The notes: a model not told the origin generated them from the sequence alone. A stretch of 64,000 nucleotides of DNA from Vibrio hangzhouensis (GCF_900107935.1 NZ_FNVG01000017.1:1-64000), one strand, 5' to 3'; counted from the stretch's first letter, positions 1 through 9,004 are shown. Made by a program: numbers and translations.

Positions 1-168
1 CAATGGTTATCCCCCACATCAAGGCATATTCCCAGGCATTACTCACCCGTCCGCCGCTCGACGCCGTTAACGTCACCCGAAGGGTCAGTTAACTCGTTTC
101 CGCTCGACTTGCATGTGTTAGGCCTGCCGCCAGCGTTCAATCTGAGCCATGATCAAACTCTTCAATTT
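1..168 (-). rRNA. rrs: 16S ribosomal RNA, 5' end (partial)
   Basis: The reverse complement starting at 168 reads AAATTGAAGAGTTTGATCAT, the universal start of mature bacterial 16S rRNA, and continues through GGCGGCAGGCCTAACACATG and the V1 helix. The V1 hairpin and the segment reading GATGTGGGGGATAACCATTG are of gamma-proteobacterial, Vibrio-like type. The gene runs leftward out of the window, so only about 168 nt of roughly 1,540 are present. Its leader and promoters lie to the right (169-540). Certain as 16S; the genus call is by recognition only. Confidence 0.98.
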
Positions 169-352
169 AAGATTTTGTCGGCTCAATGAATACTGAACAT
201 TACATAAAGTAATGTTTGAATTGACTGTGCTGAGTCTTTCGACTCAATGGTCACTTCGTTTCATTGAAACCTAATTTGATACCGAAGTATCTAATTTGAT
301 TATCATCAACGAGTGCCCACACAGATTGATAGGTCTATATTTTTAAAGAACA
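169..352 (-). promoter_or_regulatory. rRNA operon leader with boxA antiterminator
   Basis: On the minus strand the stretch just upstream of mature 16S carries TGTTCTTTAAAA (about 341-352), a good match to the rrn boxA that loads the NusB/S10 antitermination complex. It is followed by the leader segment typical of Vibrio rRNA operons (reading ATAGACCTATCAATCTGTGT). The rest is expected to be removed by RNase III during 16S maturation. No coding capacity is seen. Confidence 0.8.
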
Positions 353-398
353 TTTTCTAACCCCAGAGCCGCTCTGCGTCTCGTCGTTAGGGGTGCGT

Positions 399-426
399 AT
401 CTTACGCTTCCCGTTTTGAGAGTCAA
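399..426 (-). promoter_or_regulatory. rrn P2 promoter
   Basis: Minus-strand -35 TTGACT (421-426), a 16-bp spacer, and -10 TAAGAT (399-404), followed by a C-rich discriminator. Position (about 235 bp upstream of 16S) and form fit the second, more constitutive promoter of gamma-proteobacterial rRNA operons. Confidence 0.75.
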
Positions 427-505
427 GAGTTTTTTTCAACTTTCTTTTCTCTCTCAACCGACGCCGCTTTGTGACTTTCGTCTCACTCCGTGTCGGTGAG
501 GCGGC

Positions 506-533
506 ATTATAGAGATCACTGAAACGATGACAA
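506..533 (-). promoter_or_regulatory. rrn P1 promoter
   Basis: Minus-strand -35 TTGTCA (528-533), 16-bp spacer, consensus -10 TATAAT (506-511), then a GC-rich discriminator GCCGCC. This is nearly the same form as E. coli rrn P1, whose GC-rich discriminator gives ppGpp/DksA sensitivity. The A/T-rich block immediately upstream (about 534-560) is a plausible UP element. FIS sites were not identified. Confidence 0.85.
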
Positions 534-722
534 GTGTTTTTTTAAATTAATTTTCCGTTCGTTCAAAAAGCCATCAATAACGTATTTTCCCGATAAAAAT
601 TCAACATTTGAAATACATCACACCAATTAATTGGAAAAATCCCCCTCAACTACGTAATATTCTTGTATCTATTTGTTAACGATAGATGCCATTATTCGTA
701 AATAAAGAAGTAGTACTTTAAT

Positions 723-1175
723 ATGGACTCCAATAAATCTCTTTTTCTGGTTGTGGCGATCGCTATATTAGGCGGTATAGTCTTTTCTCAGTTCGCTGTC
801 CCACCAGCTGTCGCTTTTGTTATCGGTGTAGTCACCACATTTTTAGTTGTTAAGTATTCTACAGCTACACCTACGTCAATTGCTGATGCAAACCAATCTA
901 CAAAAACACTGTATGTAGGCAACCTGCCATACAAAGCCAACGAATCGCACGTAAAAGATCTGTTTTCCGAACATGGGGAAGTCTTTGCCGTAAGACTGAT
1001 GAAGGATAAGCGCACAGGAAAGCGTCGAGGGTTTGGCTTCGTCGTGATGGCCAGCTCTGATGCCAAAGCTGCCATTAACGCGCTTAATGAAAAAGATTAT
1101 ATGCAGCGTACACTAAAGGTGCGTATTGCTAATGATCCAAAGCATCCTGAATCGGCATCAACTGAACAGGAGTAA
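723..1175 (+). CDS. Membrane-anchored RRM-domain RNA-binding protein
   Basis: 150 aa. Residues about 5-47 form two closely spaced hydrophobic segments with a short break at VPP, so the protein is predicted to sit in the inner membrane. Residues about 62-140 are a single RNA recognition motif with RNP2 (LYVGNLPY) and RNP1 (RRGFGFVVM). RRM proteins in bacteria are usually small, soluble and cold- or stress-related; the membrane anchor is the unusual part. The RNA target is unknown. It is divergent from the rRNA promoters, and its 3' end overlaps the convergent murI by 47 bp. The upstream sequence is A/T-rich with only a weak ribosome-binding site (AAAGAAG). The domain is clear; the function is not. 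Confidence 0.85.
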   Translation: MDSNKSLFLVVAIAILGGIVFSQFAVPPAVAFVIGVVTTFLVVKYSTATPTSIADANQSTKTLYVGNLPYKANESHVKDLFSEHGEVFAVRLMKDKRTGKRRGFGFVVMASSDAKAAINALNEKDYMQRTLKVRIANDPKHPESASTEQE

Positions 1176-1929
1176 AACCCAGTTGGTGTAATGCGTGATT
1201 TAGTGCTTCTTCTTCTTTGGGGGAAGCACTACTGTAAGCCTCTCTTGTTCCTTTGCCGTTATTCACGTCTGAAATAGCTAGTAAGCTTTCCACTCGACGG
1301 GCAATGGCTTCTCCAGAATCGACCAATTCAACACTAGAGCCCAGCACCTGAGAAATCTCTTCTTTTATTAACGGGAAGTGGGTACAACCTAATACCGCAA
1401 CATCTACCTGCCCTTTTAAGGGGGCCAGTATGTGCTCTAACTCAATAAGATCGACCCTTTCATTACGCAGTTTCTTTTCGGCCATATCGACAAGTTGACT
1501 ATTTCCAATCAGTTTGACGTTTTTATCCAAAGCAAAGTCACGAATGAGGTCATGGGTGTATTGACGGGTTATCGTCGCAGGGGTCGCAATCAAACCAACG
1601 GCTGTCTTGGAAAGTAAGGAGGCTGGCTTAATAGCAGGAACCACACCGACAACGGGTATATCAATGCGCTGTCTAAGATGGGGTAAAACAATGGTACTAG
1701 CCGTATTACAAGCTATCACTACAATATCTATGCGCTGACGCCTCATCATCTGCTCCACTAAAGTACACGTTCTTTGCACTAAAGTGTCAGGTGCCAGTTC
1801 GCCGTAAGGGTAGGCTTCATTGTCGAACAAATAAACGTAGTCCTCATTCGGTAAGCGGCGATGTATTTCTTTAAATACAGAAAGACCACCGACACCGGAG
1901 TCAAAAATAAGAATATGCTTACTGTTCAT
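1129..1929 (-). CDS. murI: Glutamate racemase
   Basis: 266 aa, full length. Converts L-glutamate to D-glutamate for peptidoglycan precursors in the cytoplasm. The N-terminus has the family motif FDSGVGGLSV. The two catalytic cysteines lie in VIACNTAST (about residue 74) and VLGCTHFPL (about residue 182). The gene reads leftward and its last 47 bp overlap the 3' end of the RRM gene on the other strand. The segment between it and the next leftward gene at 2000 is only about 70 bp with no clear terminator. Confidence 0.97.
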   Translation of the reverse strand: MNSKHILIFDSGVGGLSVFKEIHRRLPNEDYVYLFDNEAYPYGELAPDTLVQRTCTLVEQMMRRQRIDIVVIACNTASTIVLPHLRQRIDIPVVGVVPAIKPASLLSKTAVGLIATPATITRQYTHDLIRDFALDKNVKLIGNSQLVDMAEKKLRNERVDLIELEHILAPLKGQVDVAVLGCTHFPLIKEEISQVLGSSVELVDSGEAIARRVESLLAISDVNNGKGTREAYSSASPKEEEALNHALHQLGFTPVQLMPIQDALDH

Positions 1930-1999
1930 TGGTTATCGTCTAACGCTTATTTATCTGTCCGCCGATATCATACTCATTACGCTATAGTCGGTAAACCTA

Positions 2000-2668
2000 T
2001 CAACCCAATTCTGACTTAACCTTGTATCTGAGATGGCTAAACCGTTCTGCAGTCTCGATAGAGGTCGGCTCTAAGGTGATGCCATGACTGAAGTATTGTG
2101 AGTTACACACCAGTGTATGAAACTCACCCTCTTCACCACATGGGTCCACGTTTTTCGGCAGGCACGCCACAAGCTCATGACTGTACCATTGACCACACAA
2201 CGACTCCGGCAGCACATTACGATCAACCGTCACCAATACCGTTTCAATGCCTCGGGCCAAAATCTCTCTCGCGAGATCCTGACTGCTCTCTCCGAGCAGG
2301 GGAAATACGGCTTCCAACCCGGCAGGCTCTACATAGCTTCTTCGATACTCTTCAATGCCATTGCAGAACATATCGCCAAATGCAATTCCTTCTACATTTA
2401 AGCCCGAAGACTTCACGCCTTCTATTACTCGTGACTGGTATACATTGTTTGGTGGAAATATTTCCGGCAGTTCTATTGTGACAAGAGGGAGGCCTAATCT
2501 ATCTGCTTGCATTTGTACCACTTCCAACGGAGTGACCTGGAAAGGCACCTCCCCTTTCACATGTGTCGTGTATAGACCAACAACATGATAATCGGGCGAT
2601 TCCATTAGGCGTTCCAAGGTAAGGGTAGAGTCTTTGCCAGAGGACCAGCTGATGATGATGTTATTCAT
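2000..2668 (-). CDS. PP-loop ATPase of the diphthine-ammonia ligase (Dph6/COG2102) family
   Basis: 222 aa. The N-terminus carries the PP-loop ATP-pyrophosphatase signature SGKDS (about residue 11). The rest follows the adenine-nucleotide alpha-hydrolase fold of Dph6-type proteins. Eukaryotic and archaeal members amidate diphthine on elongation factor 2; bacteria lack diphthamide, so the substrate here is unknown. The start at 2668 is chosen because the longer reading frame (from 2695) begins inside the upstream btuB terminator hairpin; AGGT lies about 8 nt before this ATG. It sits directly downstream of the riboswitch-controlled btuB, which hints at a cobalamin connection, but the terminator between them argues against simple co-transcription. 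Confidence 0.8.
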   Translation of the reverse strand: MNNIIISWSSGKDSTLTLERLMESPDYHVVGLYTTHVKGEVPFQVTPLEVVQMQADRLGLPLVTIELPEIFPPNNVYQSRVIEGVKSSGLNVEGIAFGDMFCNGIEEYRRSYVEPAGLEAVFPLLGESSQDLAREILARGIETVLVTVDRNVLPESLCGQWYSHELVACLPKNVDPCGEEGEFHTLVCNSQYFSHGITLEPTSIETAERFSHLRYKVKSELG

Positions 2669-2678
2669 AGTAAACCTG

Positions 2679-2708
2679 AAAAAAAGCCGCCTCATAATGC
2701 GAGGCGGC
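2679..2708 (-). terminator. Rho-independent terminator of btuB
   Basis: Minus strand: an 8-bp stem GCCGCCTC/GAGGCGGC with a 7-nt loop, followed by seven Ts (A-run 2679-2685 on the plus strand). It begins 8 bp after the btuB stop codon. Confidence 0.85.
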
Positions 2709-2715
2709 CTGCTAG

Positions 2716-4566
2716 TTAGAACTCGTAAGAGGCATTTACGTAATAATTACGTTCCGGTGTTTTATATCCACTCACCGTCTCATACTCTTCATTGAAAAGG
2801 TTACCTACTTTAGCACCGAGAGTAACGCCATTGTCAAAGTAGTAAGTACCTGCAATATCAACTAGTGAATAAGGGTCGAGGACCTTAGTATTTGCAGCAT
2901 CATCATAACGTTTTCCTTGATACAGGTAGCTCAAATCAAAGCGCCATGAGTTGATAGCATATGCAGCATTCCACTTACCACTGTGGCGAGCTCGTCTTAC
3001 AAGGTCTTTCCCTGTGGCTTCATCCTTAGCGTCCAGATAATCGTAAGACACTTGGTGTTCGATTACGCCAGTATCAAATTGTGTCGCCACTTCGATGCCT
3101 TCGATTTTGGCTTTATTAATGTTCACATTGGTCGAGCCATTACTGGCAATCATTTTATCCACATTACTGCGGTATGCCGCCAGCCTGATTGCCGCAAAGT
3201 CAAACGCCCCTTCCACTGCAATCTCTGAAGTGTCGGATTCTTCAGGCACCAGATCAGGGTTGCCTTCATAACATCCCCATGGGCCACACTGTTTTGGCCA
3301 GTAGAGCTCATTGAACGTCGGTGCTTTGAACGCTGTCCCATGCAGTGCCACAAACTTGAGTTGCTCTGTGATATCTACGCCACCGCCAAGCTGATACGTG
3401 GTGTAGTTGCCATAAGCACTATTATCATCATAGCGCACGTTGCCTTCCAAGGAGACGATGCCCCGGTTATAGATAGCGCCAACAAATACGGCACCATTGT
3501 CACGACTATCCTGAGTCATAGCGTTGGTCGTGTTATCGACGTTATCTTTGTACCAGTCAACACCACCAAGTACACTGAGTGCATCGCTCACTCTGAAATT
3601 ATTATTCCAGTTCACCGCCACTCTATTGGTTGAAATGGTGCCCTCTGCAGCACCCTGACCATAGGATTTTGCTTTATCTTGATTTGTCGTCAGTGCTAAC
3701 GAAGAATCAAAGTTCTCTCGGCTATACTCTGTGGCCACACTCAGACTGTACAAATCACTGTCAGTTTTATCTACGCCAGTCCATGGGTTGTCGTATTCCA
3801 CATAATGTTTCTGATAGTAACCATTTGCTTTTAGCAACCAGTTGGGGTTAAGTTTTTTCCCGGTGTCTAACACAAGGTACTGACTGGAATATCCGTCATC
3901 ATCGGCATCGATCGGGTTGGTGCTGGTTGGCTGAACATTGTAACCATTACTGGATTGATGGGTCGCGGTAAGGTTTAACCAGCCTTTTTTTGCATCCCCT
4001 AGCGATAATGTGCCACCAACGTTGTAACTACCAAAACTGCCAAAGCCTGCTTTTACTTTACTGGCTGAACCATTGGGGTTAGTCGTAATAATGTTCACAA
4101 CACCACTTACTGCATCAGAACCGTACACCGCTGCCCGAGCACCTCTGATGACCTCAATTCTCTGCACGCCGTCCAATGGGATAGCAGACAGGTTTGCCGA
4201 CCCCGTAGTTGCGCTGCCAATGCGTACGCCATTGACCAGGACTAGGGTATTTTTGCTTGAACGACCTCTAATGTAGAGCTCTGTATTTTGGCCAACGCCA
4301 CCTTGGTTCGCCATTTGAATGCCAGGCAGACGTCGTAAAACTTCCGCAATTGATTTTGCCTGTATCGCCTCAATCTCTTCTCGGTCAACAACTTCAATCG
4401 GAGCCAAAACTTCCTTAAGCTGTTGTTCTACCCGATTGGCTGTCACCACCATAGTTTCGTGGGTTTGATGTGCCTGTTCCTCAGAACCAGGAGCTTCTGC
4501 CAGTGAAAAAGAAGCATAAGAAGAGAGCGATGCAACCACTGCTATCGCCAAAAATGATTTGTTCAT
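2716..4566 (-). CDS. btuB: TonB-dependent vitamin B12 outer-membrane receptor
   Basis: 616 aa. A signal peptide of about 23 residues is followed by a TonB box (ETMVVTANR, about residues 38-46). Next come the plug domain (to about residue 155, with GARAAVYGSDAVSG) and a 22-strand barrel ending in a terminal aromatic (ASYEF). It imports corrinoids across the outer membrane using TonB energy, and length matches BtuB. The identification as BtuB rather than another siderophore receptor rests on the cobalamin riboswitch in its 5' leader. A strong terminator follows. Confidence 0.93.
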   Translation of the reverse strand: MNKSFLAIAVVASLSSYASFSLAEAPGSEEQAHQTHETMVVTANRVEQQLKEVLAPIEVVDREEIEAIQAKSIAEVLRRLPGIQMANQGGVGQNTELYIRGRSSKNTLVLVNGVRIGSATTGSANLSAIPLDGVQRIEVIRGARAAVYGSDAVSGVVNIITTNPNGSASKVKAGFGSFGSYNVGGTLSLGDAKKGWLNLTATHQSSNGYNVQPTSTNPIDADDDGYSSQYLVLDTGKKLNPNWLLKANGYYQKHYVEYDNPWTGVDKTDSDLYSLSVATEYSRENFDSSLALTTNQDKAKSYGQGAAEGTISTNRVAVNWNNNFRVSDALSVLGGVDWYKDNVDNTTNAMTQDSRDNGAVFVGAIYNRGIVSLEGNVRYDDNSAYGNYTTYQLGGGVDITEQLKFVALHGTAFKAPTFNELYWPKQCGPWGCYEGNPDLVPEESDTSEIAVEGAFDFAAIRLAAYRSNVDKMIASNGSTNVNINKAKIEGIEVATQFDTGVIEHQVSYDYLDAKDEATGKDLVRRARHSGKWNAAYAINSWRFDLSYLYQGKRYDDAANTKVLDPYSLVDIAGTYYFDNGVTLGAKVGNLFNEEYETVSGYKTPERNYYVNASYEF

Positions 4567-4617
4567 TTGTTATGTTTTCCTAAATCGCGTAAGTCCTACC
4601 AAGTTGTCGATCAACTT

Positions 4618-4815
4618 AGCTGCTGGCAGGTATTCGGACTTAAGAGCAGAAGGAACATCATGTTCCTAAACCTACTAACTCGACTTCCCGTAAGCAATAC
4701 AGTGTCTTAATGAGGGTTCGTTCTCTTTTACCGCTGCGCGTCAGTTCTGGATTTACACCAGATTCCCTTTTCAGTGAGACTCCATTGTGATTCTCACACC
4801 AGCTAAGCGGCATGG
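4618..4815 (-). promoter_or_regulatory. Cobalamin (B12) riboswitch upstream of btuB
   Basis: The minus strand of the btuB leader contains the conserved B12-box-like segment AAGTCCGAATACCTGCC (about 4622-4638). It also has the upstream core GGGAATCTGGTGTAAATCCA and the ACGCGCAGCGGTAA element. Together they are the hallmark of the adenosylcobalamin riboswitch. The fold ends about 50 nt before the btuB ATG, so control is probably of translation initiation or early termination: repression when cobalamin is plentiful. Boundaries are approximate. Confidence 0.93.
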
Positions 4816-4847
4816 TATTAACAAGTTGATAATTTGTCCATAACGGA

Positions 4848-4878
4848 TTGAGCTAAGCTATAGATATACGGATATAAT
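4848..4878 (+). promoter_or_regulatory. Possible trmA promoter
   Basis: A consensus TATAAT (4873-4878) lies 95 bp before the trmA start, with TTGAGC (4848-4853) upstream. The spacer is 19 bp, longer than ideal, so the -35 assignment is tentative. Confidence 0.4.
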
Positions 4879-4973
4879 GCGAGACGATTTCTGGGAAAAA
4901 CTGGACAACGACGGGAGATTGAATAAAATCTGCCCTCCTTTAAAAAACTCATTACCGGCGATAGGCAACGACC

Positions 4974-6083
4974 ATGGCAAATCTCGACTTCACACCAGAA
5001 GGCTATCAAATTCAGCTAGACGACAAATCTCAACGATTGATCGATATGATGGCACCTTATTCTGCACCTGAACTCGAAGTATTTACTTCTCCAGAGAAAC
5101 ACTATCGCATGCGTGCCGAGTTCCGCGTTTGGCATGAAGGTGAAGACATGTATTACATCATGTTTAACCAGGAAACGCGTGAAAAATACCGTGTCGATCA
5201 GTTTCCGGCTGCGAGCCGTCTGATCAACGATTTGATGCCGCTACTTATGGACGCAATGAAAGGCAATGAGATTCTGAGAAAGAAACTGTTCCAGGTCGAT
5301 TTTCTCTCTACCTTGAGCGGCGAAATTCTGGTGTCACTGCTTTACCACCGCCAACTTGATGATGCGTGGAAAGCGGAAGCACAAGCTTTAAAGCAGCAAC
5401 TGAATGATGAAGGCTTCAAACTCAGCCTTATTGGCCGCGCCCGAAAAATGAAGATCGTGCTGGACCAGGATTACGTGGTCGAGACGTTGCACGTCAATGG
5501 CCAGCCATACCACTATCAGCAAGTAGAAAACAGCTTCACTCAGCCAAATGGCCCTGTGGCACAGAAAATGTTGGAATGGGCCGTCGACTGCACTCAGGAC
5601 AGCAAAGGCGATCTGTTAGAACTGTATTGTGGCAACGGTAACTTTTCTCTGGCGCTGGCACAAAACTTCGAAAGGGTGCTGGCCACCGAGCTGGCTAAGC
5701 CGTCAGTTGAGTCCGCACAATACAATATTGTGGCCAACAAAATAGACAATGTGCAGATTATTCGCATGTCGGCAGAAGAGTTCACCGAAGCGATGGAAGG
5801 CAAACGCGAGTTCCGCAGACTGAAGCAGCAAAATGTCGATCTTCAGAGCTACAACTGCAACACGATTTTTGTTGATCCACCGCGCGCAGGTATGGATATC
5901 GACACTTGTAAGATGGTGCAGGGTTATGAGCGTATTTTGTATATCTCTTGCAATCCAGAGACACTAAAAGACAACCTTGACGTGTTAAGCGAAACCCACA
6001 ACATCACTCGCTTTGCGTTGTTTGATCAATTCCCGTTCACTCATCATATTGAAGCGGGCGTGTTACTAGAACGCAAAGCGTGA
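4974..6083 (+). CDS. trmA: tRNA (uracil-5-)-methyltransferase
   Basis: 369 aa. Makes m5U54 (ribothymidine) in the T-loop of tRNA using S-adenosylmethionine. The Rossmann methyltransferase domain shows the SAM motif LELYCGNGNFSLALA (about residue 215) and IFVDPPRAG (about 297). The catalytic cysteine lies in LYISCNPETL (about 326). Length equals the E. coli/Vibrio enzyme (about 366-369). Close to yijD-fabR in convergent orientation, as in E. coli. A shared bidirectional terminator follows. Confidence 0.97.
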   Translation: MANLDFTPEGYQIQLDDKSQRLIDMMAPYSAPELEVFTSPEKHYRMRAEFRVWHEGEDMYYIMFNQETREKYRVDQFPAASRLINDLMPLLMDAMKGNEILRKKLFQVDFLSTLSGEILVSLLYHRQLDDAWKAEAQALKQQLNDEGFKLSLIGRARKMKIVLDQDYVVETLHVNGQPYHYQQVENSFTQPNGPVAQKMLEWAVDCTQDSKGDLLELYCGNGNFSLALAQNFERVLATELAKPSVESAQYNIVANKIDNVQIIRMSAEEFTEAMEGKREFRRLKQQNVDLQSYNCNTIFVDPPRAGMDIDTCKMVQGYERILYISCNPETLKDNLDVLSETHNITRFALFDQFPFTHHIEAGVLLERKA

Positions 6084-6100
6084 TCAACACTCATACATAA

Positions 6101-6131
6101 AAAAAACGAGCCAACATCGGCTCGTTTTTTT
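6101..6131. terminator. Bidirectional terminator between trmA and yijD
   Basis: A-run, stem CGAGCC/GGCTCG with a 6-nt loop, then seven Ts; it works on both strands between the convergent genes. Confidence 0.85.
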
Positions 6132-6152
6132 GTCTCTGACGTTAAACCAGGT

Positions 6153-6524
6153 TTATGCGTCTTTCATGATATAGCCAAGTTTTTTGCCAATCCAGAACAG
6201 CAGCACCAACACGACTATAATCGCAAAGAAGTTAGAGCCCGCATCAGGGTACTGAGCTTTAGTGAAAGCTGAGTGACCAAAAGCCCCCACAAAGAAAGCG
6301 GCCAGACCTACCATAGGAAAATCTTCCGGGATCGGGTTTTTCAGATATTCCTGATACAGAGCCTGCACCGACAGCACCAATGCGATCAGCGGGAAAATAG
6401 AAAAAGCCACTTCACTGACAGTAAGCCAGGACAGCATTGCGTTTCCACACATACCAGCGATCAACGCTAGCAATAGGGTCTTCTTACCGCTATTGCGGTT
6501 TTCGGAGGAGATTTCTTTAGACAT
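6153..6524 (-). CDS. yijD: YijD family (DUF1422) inner-membrane protein
   Basis: 123 aa with about four hydrophobic segments (near residues 16-32, 38-55, 70-86 and 98-114). Function is unknown; the family is recognised mainly by its fixed place immediately after fabR. Its ATG overlaps the fabR stop by one base (TAATG), so the two are translationally coupled. A role in membrane lipid homeostasis is inferred from that pairing only. Confidence 0.88.
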   Translation of the reverse strand: MSKEISSENRNSGKKTLLLALIAGMCGNAMLSWLTVSEVAFSIFPLIALVLSVQALYQEYLKNPIPEDFPMVGLAAFFVGAFGHSAFTKAQYPDAGSNFFAIIVVLVLLFWIGKKLGYIMKDA

Positions 6525-7156
6525 TATTTCAACCCTTCTTTTTGACGGTTTCGTTCACGTTCTTTTCGATACCAGTGTGCGCCTTTGGCCACTATCCTCA
6601 ATTGGACAATTAACCTTTCTGCCAGTTCATACCTTTCTTTCTTGCTAAGATCCAATGCCTCTGCACCAGAGCTAAACACCAGAACCACGGAAGCTTCTGC
6701 CTGAGCAAATGCCTCATCCCGATCCATACCCGTACTGACCAGGTATTCGGTGAGTTCTGCCGAGAAATGCTGGATCTCGCGAGCCACTGCAGCTCGAAAC
6801 TCAAAAGATGTGCCTGAACGTTCCCGCAGCAATAAACGAAAGACGTTAGGACTGCTTTCGATGAACTCCATAAAAGTCTCGACCGAAGTGCGAATCACAC
6901 TGCCTTCTTTGACAATACGTTGGCGCGCTTGTCGCATTAATTGCCTTAACAGCAATCCCCCTTCATCCACCATGGTAAGCCCGAGCTCATCCATGTCTTT
7001 GAAGTGACGATAAAACGAGGTCGGTGCGATACCCGCCTCACGCGCCACTTCGCGCAAACTCAAATTGGAAAAGCTGCGATCGGCACTCAATTGGCTAAAG
7101 GCAGCATCGATCAATGAACGACGCGTTTTTTCTTTTTGTTGTGCACGGATACCCAT
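6524..7156 (-). CDS. fabR: TetR-family repressor of unsaturated fatty acid synthesis
   Basis: 210 aa. The N-terminal TetR helix-turn-helix (about residues 10-56, REVAREAGIAPTSFYRHF) is almost identical to E. coli FabR. FabR represses fabA/fabB in response to the acyl-thioester pool and so sets membrane fluidity. The start at 7156 (MGIRAQQKEK) is preferred over an in-frame ATG three codons upstream because it matches the E. coli N-terminus. It is divergent from sthA, as in E. coli, and coupled to yijD downstream. Confidence 0.95.
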   Translation of the reverse strand: MGIRAQQKEKTRRSLIDAAFSQLSADRSFSNLSLREVAREAGIAPTSFYRHFKDMDELGLTMVDEGGLLLRQLMRQARQRIVKEGSVIRTSVETFMEFIESSPNVFRLLLRERSGTSFEFRAAVAREIQHFSAELTEYLVSTGMDRDEAFAQAEASVVLVFSSGAEALDLSKKERYELAERLIVQLRIVAKGAHWYRKERERNRQKEGLK

Positions 7157-7558
7157 TGATTTCATGTTTAACCCAGGTTTACTTGTTGGTTACCATCCAT
7201 GACGGTAATTAAGGGAGTGGCTGTAATATAACGCGAATAGTCACTTTGTATAAGCCTGTGTCGGGGGATTTTTAGCAAAACTCTTGGTACCTCTCACTTC
7301 AATTTGTAAAAAACCACTTCTTTATAATAGGCAGGTAATCTCCACATGGTTAGCTAATCTTCCGATAAGTATCGACAAAACTCCGTGATCTTTCACACCC
7401 TATCGTGGCTAGTGTATTTACCCAAGTTAAGAATCCGTTAGAATCTCGCTAATAACAGTTTCAGCAATGTTAACGCCGCAATACTCTATTCCAATGATGG
7501 CTTCACTATTTGGTTTATGTATTGCGTGATGCAGTCAGGTACAACGAGGATAAACGCT
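7157..7558. other. fabR-sthA divergent intergenic region
   Basis: About 400 bp holding the divergent promoters of fabR and sthA. TATAAT-like hexamers are present (e.g. about 7323) but none has a well-spaced -35, so I do not place a promoter. No ORF with a ribosome-binding site, hairpin terminator or RNA gene was recognised. Confidence 0.4.
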
Positions 7559-8959
7559 ATGAGTCGCTCCAAACATTTTGATGCCATTGTGATAGGTAGT
7601 GGTCCAGGTGGCGAAGGTGCCGCGATGGGGCTTACCAAAGCGGGGCTCAATGTGGCTATCATTGAAAAAGAAAGCAGTGTTGGAGGTGGTTGCACGCACT
7701 GGGGTACTATTCCTTCAAAAGCCTTAAGACATGCGGTAAGTCGCATCATAGAGTTCAATAGTAACCCTCTGTTTTGCGGCAATAACACCAGCCTTCACTC
7801 CACCTTCTCCAACATTCTTGGTCATGCCAAGACTGTGATTGATAAACAAACCCGTTTACGCCAGGGTTTCTATGACCGTAACGAATGCACGTTGTTATTT
7901 GGTACCGCAAGATTCATAGATTCGCACACCCTTGAAGTCACCAAGTCGGATGGCACCAAAGATATCTACACCGCAGATAAATTCGTGATTGCGACAGGTT
8001 CAAGGCCTTACCGACCGGCTGATGTCGATTTTAGCCATCCTCGCATTTACGACAGCGACTCTATCTTGTCGCTCGAACATGATCCTCGTCATATCATCAT
8101 TTATGGTGCGGGGGTCATTGGCTGTGAGTACGCCTCTATCTTCCGAGGCCTGGATGTAAAAACCGACTTGATAAACACTCGTGAACGCCTGCTTGCATTC
8201 CTTGACAACGAAATGTCTGACTCGCTTTCCTATCACTTCTGGAACAGCGGAATGATGATTCGTAACGATGAAACCTACGCGAAAATTGAAGGAACGGAAG
8301 ACGGCGTCATTATCCACCTAAACTCGGGTAAAAAAATGCGTGCCGACTGTCTGCTCTATGCGAACGGACGAACGGGTAATACCGACGCCCTGAATCTGGA
8401 TGCCGTTGGGCTGGTTGCGGATTCGCGAGGACAACTGAAAGTCGATCTCAACTACCAAACGGACGTTGACCACATTTATGCGGTTGGCGATGTGATTGGT
8501 TACCCGAGCCTGGCCAGCGCGGCGTATGATCAAGGCCGTTTTGTCGCACAAGCGATCACCAAAGGGGAAGCGGAAGGTTATCTGATTGACGATATTCCAA
8601 CAGGTATCTACACCATCCCGGAAATCAGCTCTGTCGGTAAAACCGAGCAAGAGTTGACCGAGGCCAAAGTGCCATATGAAGTGGGACGTTCATCGTTCAA
8701 ACATCTGGCGCGCGCACAAATAGCGGGTAAGGATGTAGGCAGCTTGAAGATCCTTTTCCATCGAGAGACAAAAGAGATCCTTGGAATTCACTGCTTTGGT
8801 GAACGTGCTGCAGAGATCATTCATATCGGCCAAGCCATCATGGAACAGAAAGGGGAAGCCAACACGATTGAGTACTTCGTCAATACGACCTTCAACTACC
8901 CAACGATGGCAGAAGCCTACCGCGTTGCCGCTCTAAATGGCCTGAACCGTTTGTTTTAA
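7559..8959 (+). CDS. sthA: Soluble pyridine nucleotide transhydrogenase
   Basis: 466 aa, the same length as the E. coli enzyme. A cytoplasmic FAD flavoprotein that moves reducing equivalents from NADPH to NAD+. The FAD-binding GSGPGGEGAA motif is near residue 13, and GGGCTHWGTIPSKAL follows near residue 45; the second redox cysteine of related disulfide reductases is replaced by Thr, as expected for SthA. The NAD-binding GAGVIGCEYAS is near residue 180. Start 7559 is chosen over an in-frame ATG 14 codons upstream because ACGAGGA precedes it and it matches the family N-terminus. Confidence 0.96.
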   Translation: MSRSKHFDAIVIGSGPGGEGAAMGLTKAGLNVAIIEKESSVGGGCTHWGTIPSKALRHAVSRIIEFNSNPLFCGNNTSLHSTFSNILGHAKTVIDKQTRLRQGFYDRNECTLLFGTARFIDSHTLEVTKSDGTKDIYTADKFVIATGSRPYRPADVDFSHPRIYDSDSILSLEHDPRHIIIYGAGVIGCEYASIFRGLDVKTDLINTRERLLAFLDNEMSDSLSYHFWNSGMMIRNDETYAKIEGTEDGVIIHLNSGKKMRADCLLYANGRTGNTDALNLDAVGLVADSRGQLKVDLNYQTDVDHIYAVGDVIGYPSLASAAYDQGRFVAQAITKGEAEGYLIDDIPTGIYTIPEISSVGKTEQELTEAKVPYEVGRSSFKHLARAQIAGKDVGSLKILFHRETKEILGIHCFGERAAEIIHIGQAIMEQKGEANTIEYFVNTTFNYPTMAEAYRVAALNGLNRLF

Positions 8960-8978
8960 CTGCTAAGCAACACCCAAT

Positions 8979-9004
8979 AAGGCGGCTACATAGCCGCCTT
9001 TTTT
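8979..9004. terminator. Bidirectional terminator between sthA and the MATE gene
   Basis: Stem GGCGGCTA/TAGCCGCC with a 2-nt loop and flanking A and T runs, between two convergent genes; it overlaps the stop codon of the leftward MATE gene. Confidence 0.85.
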
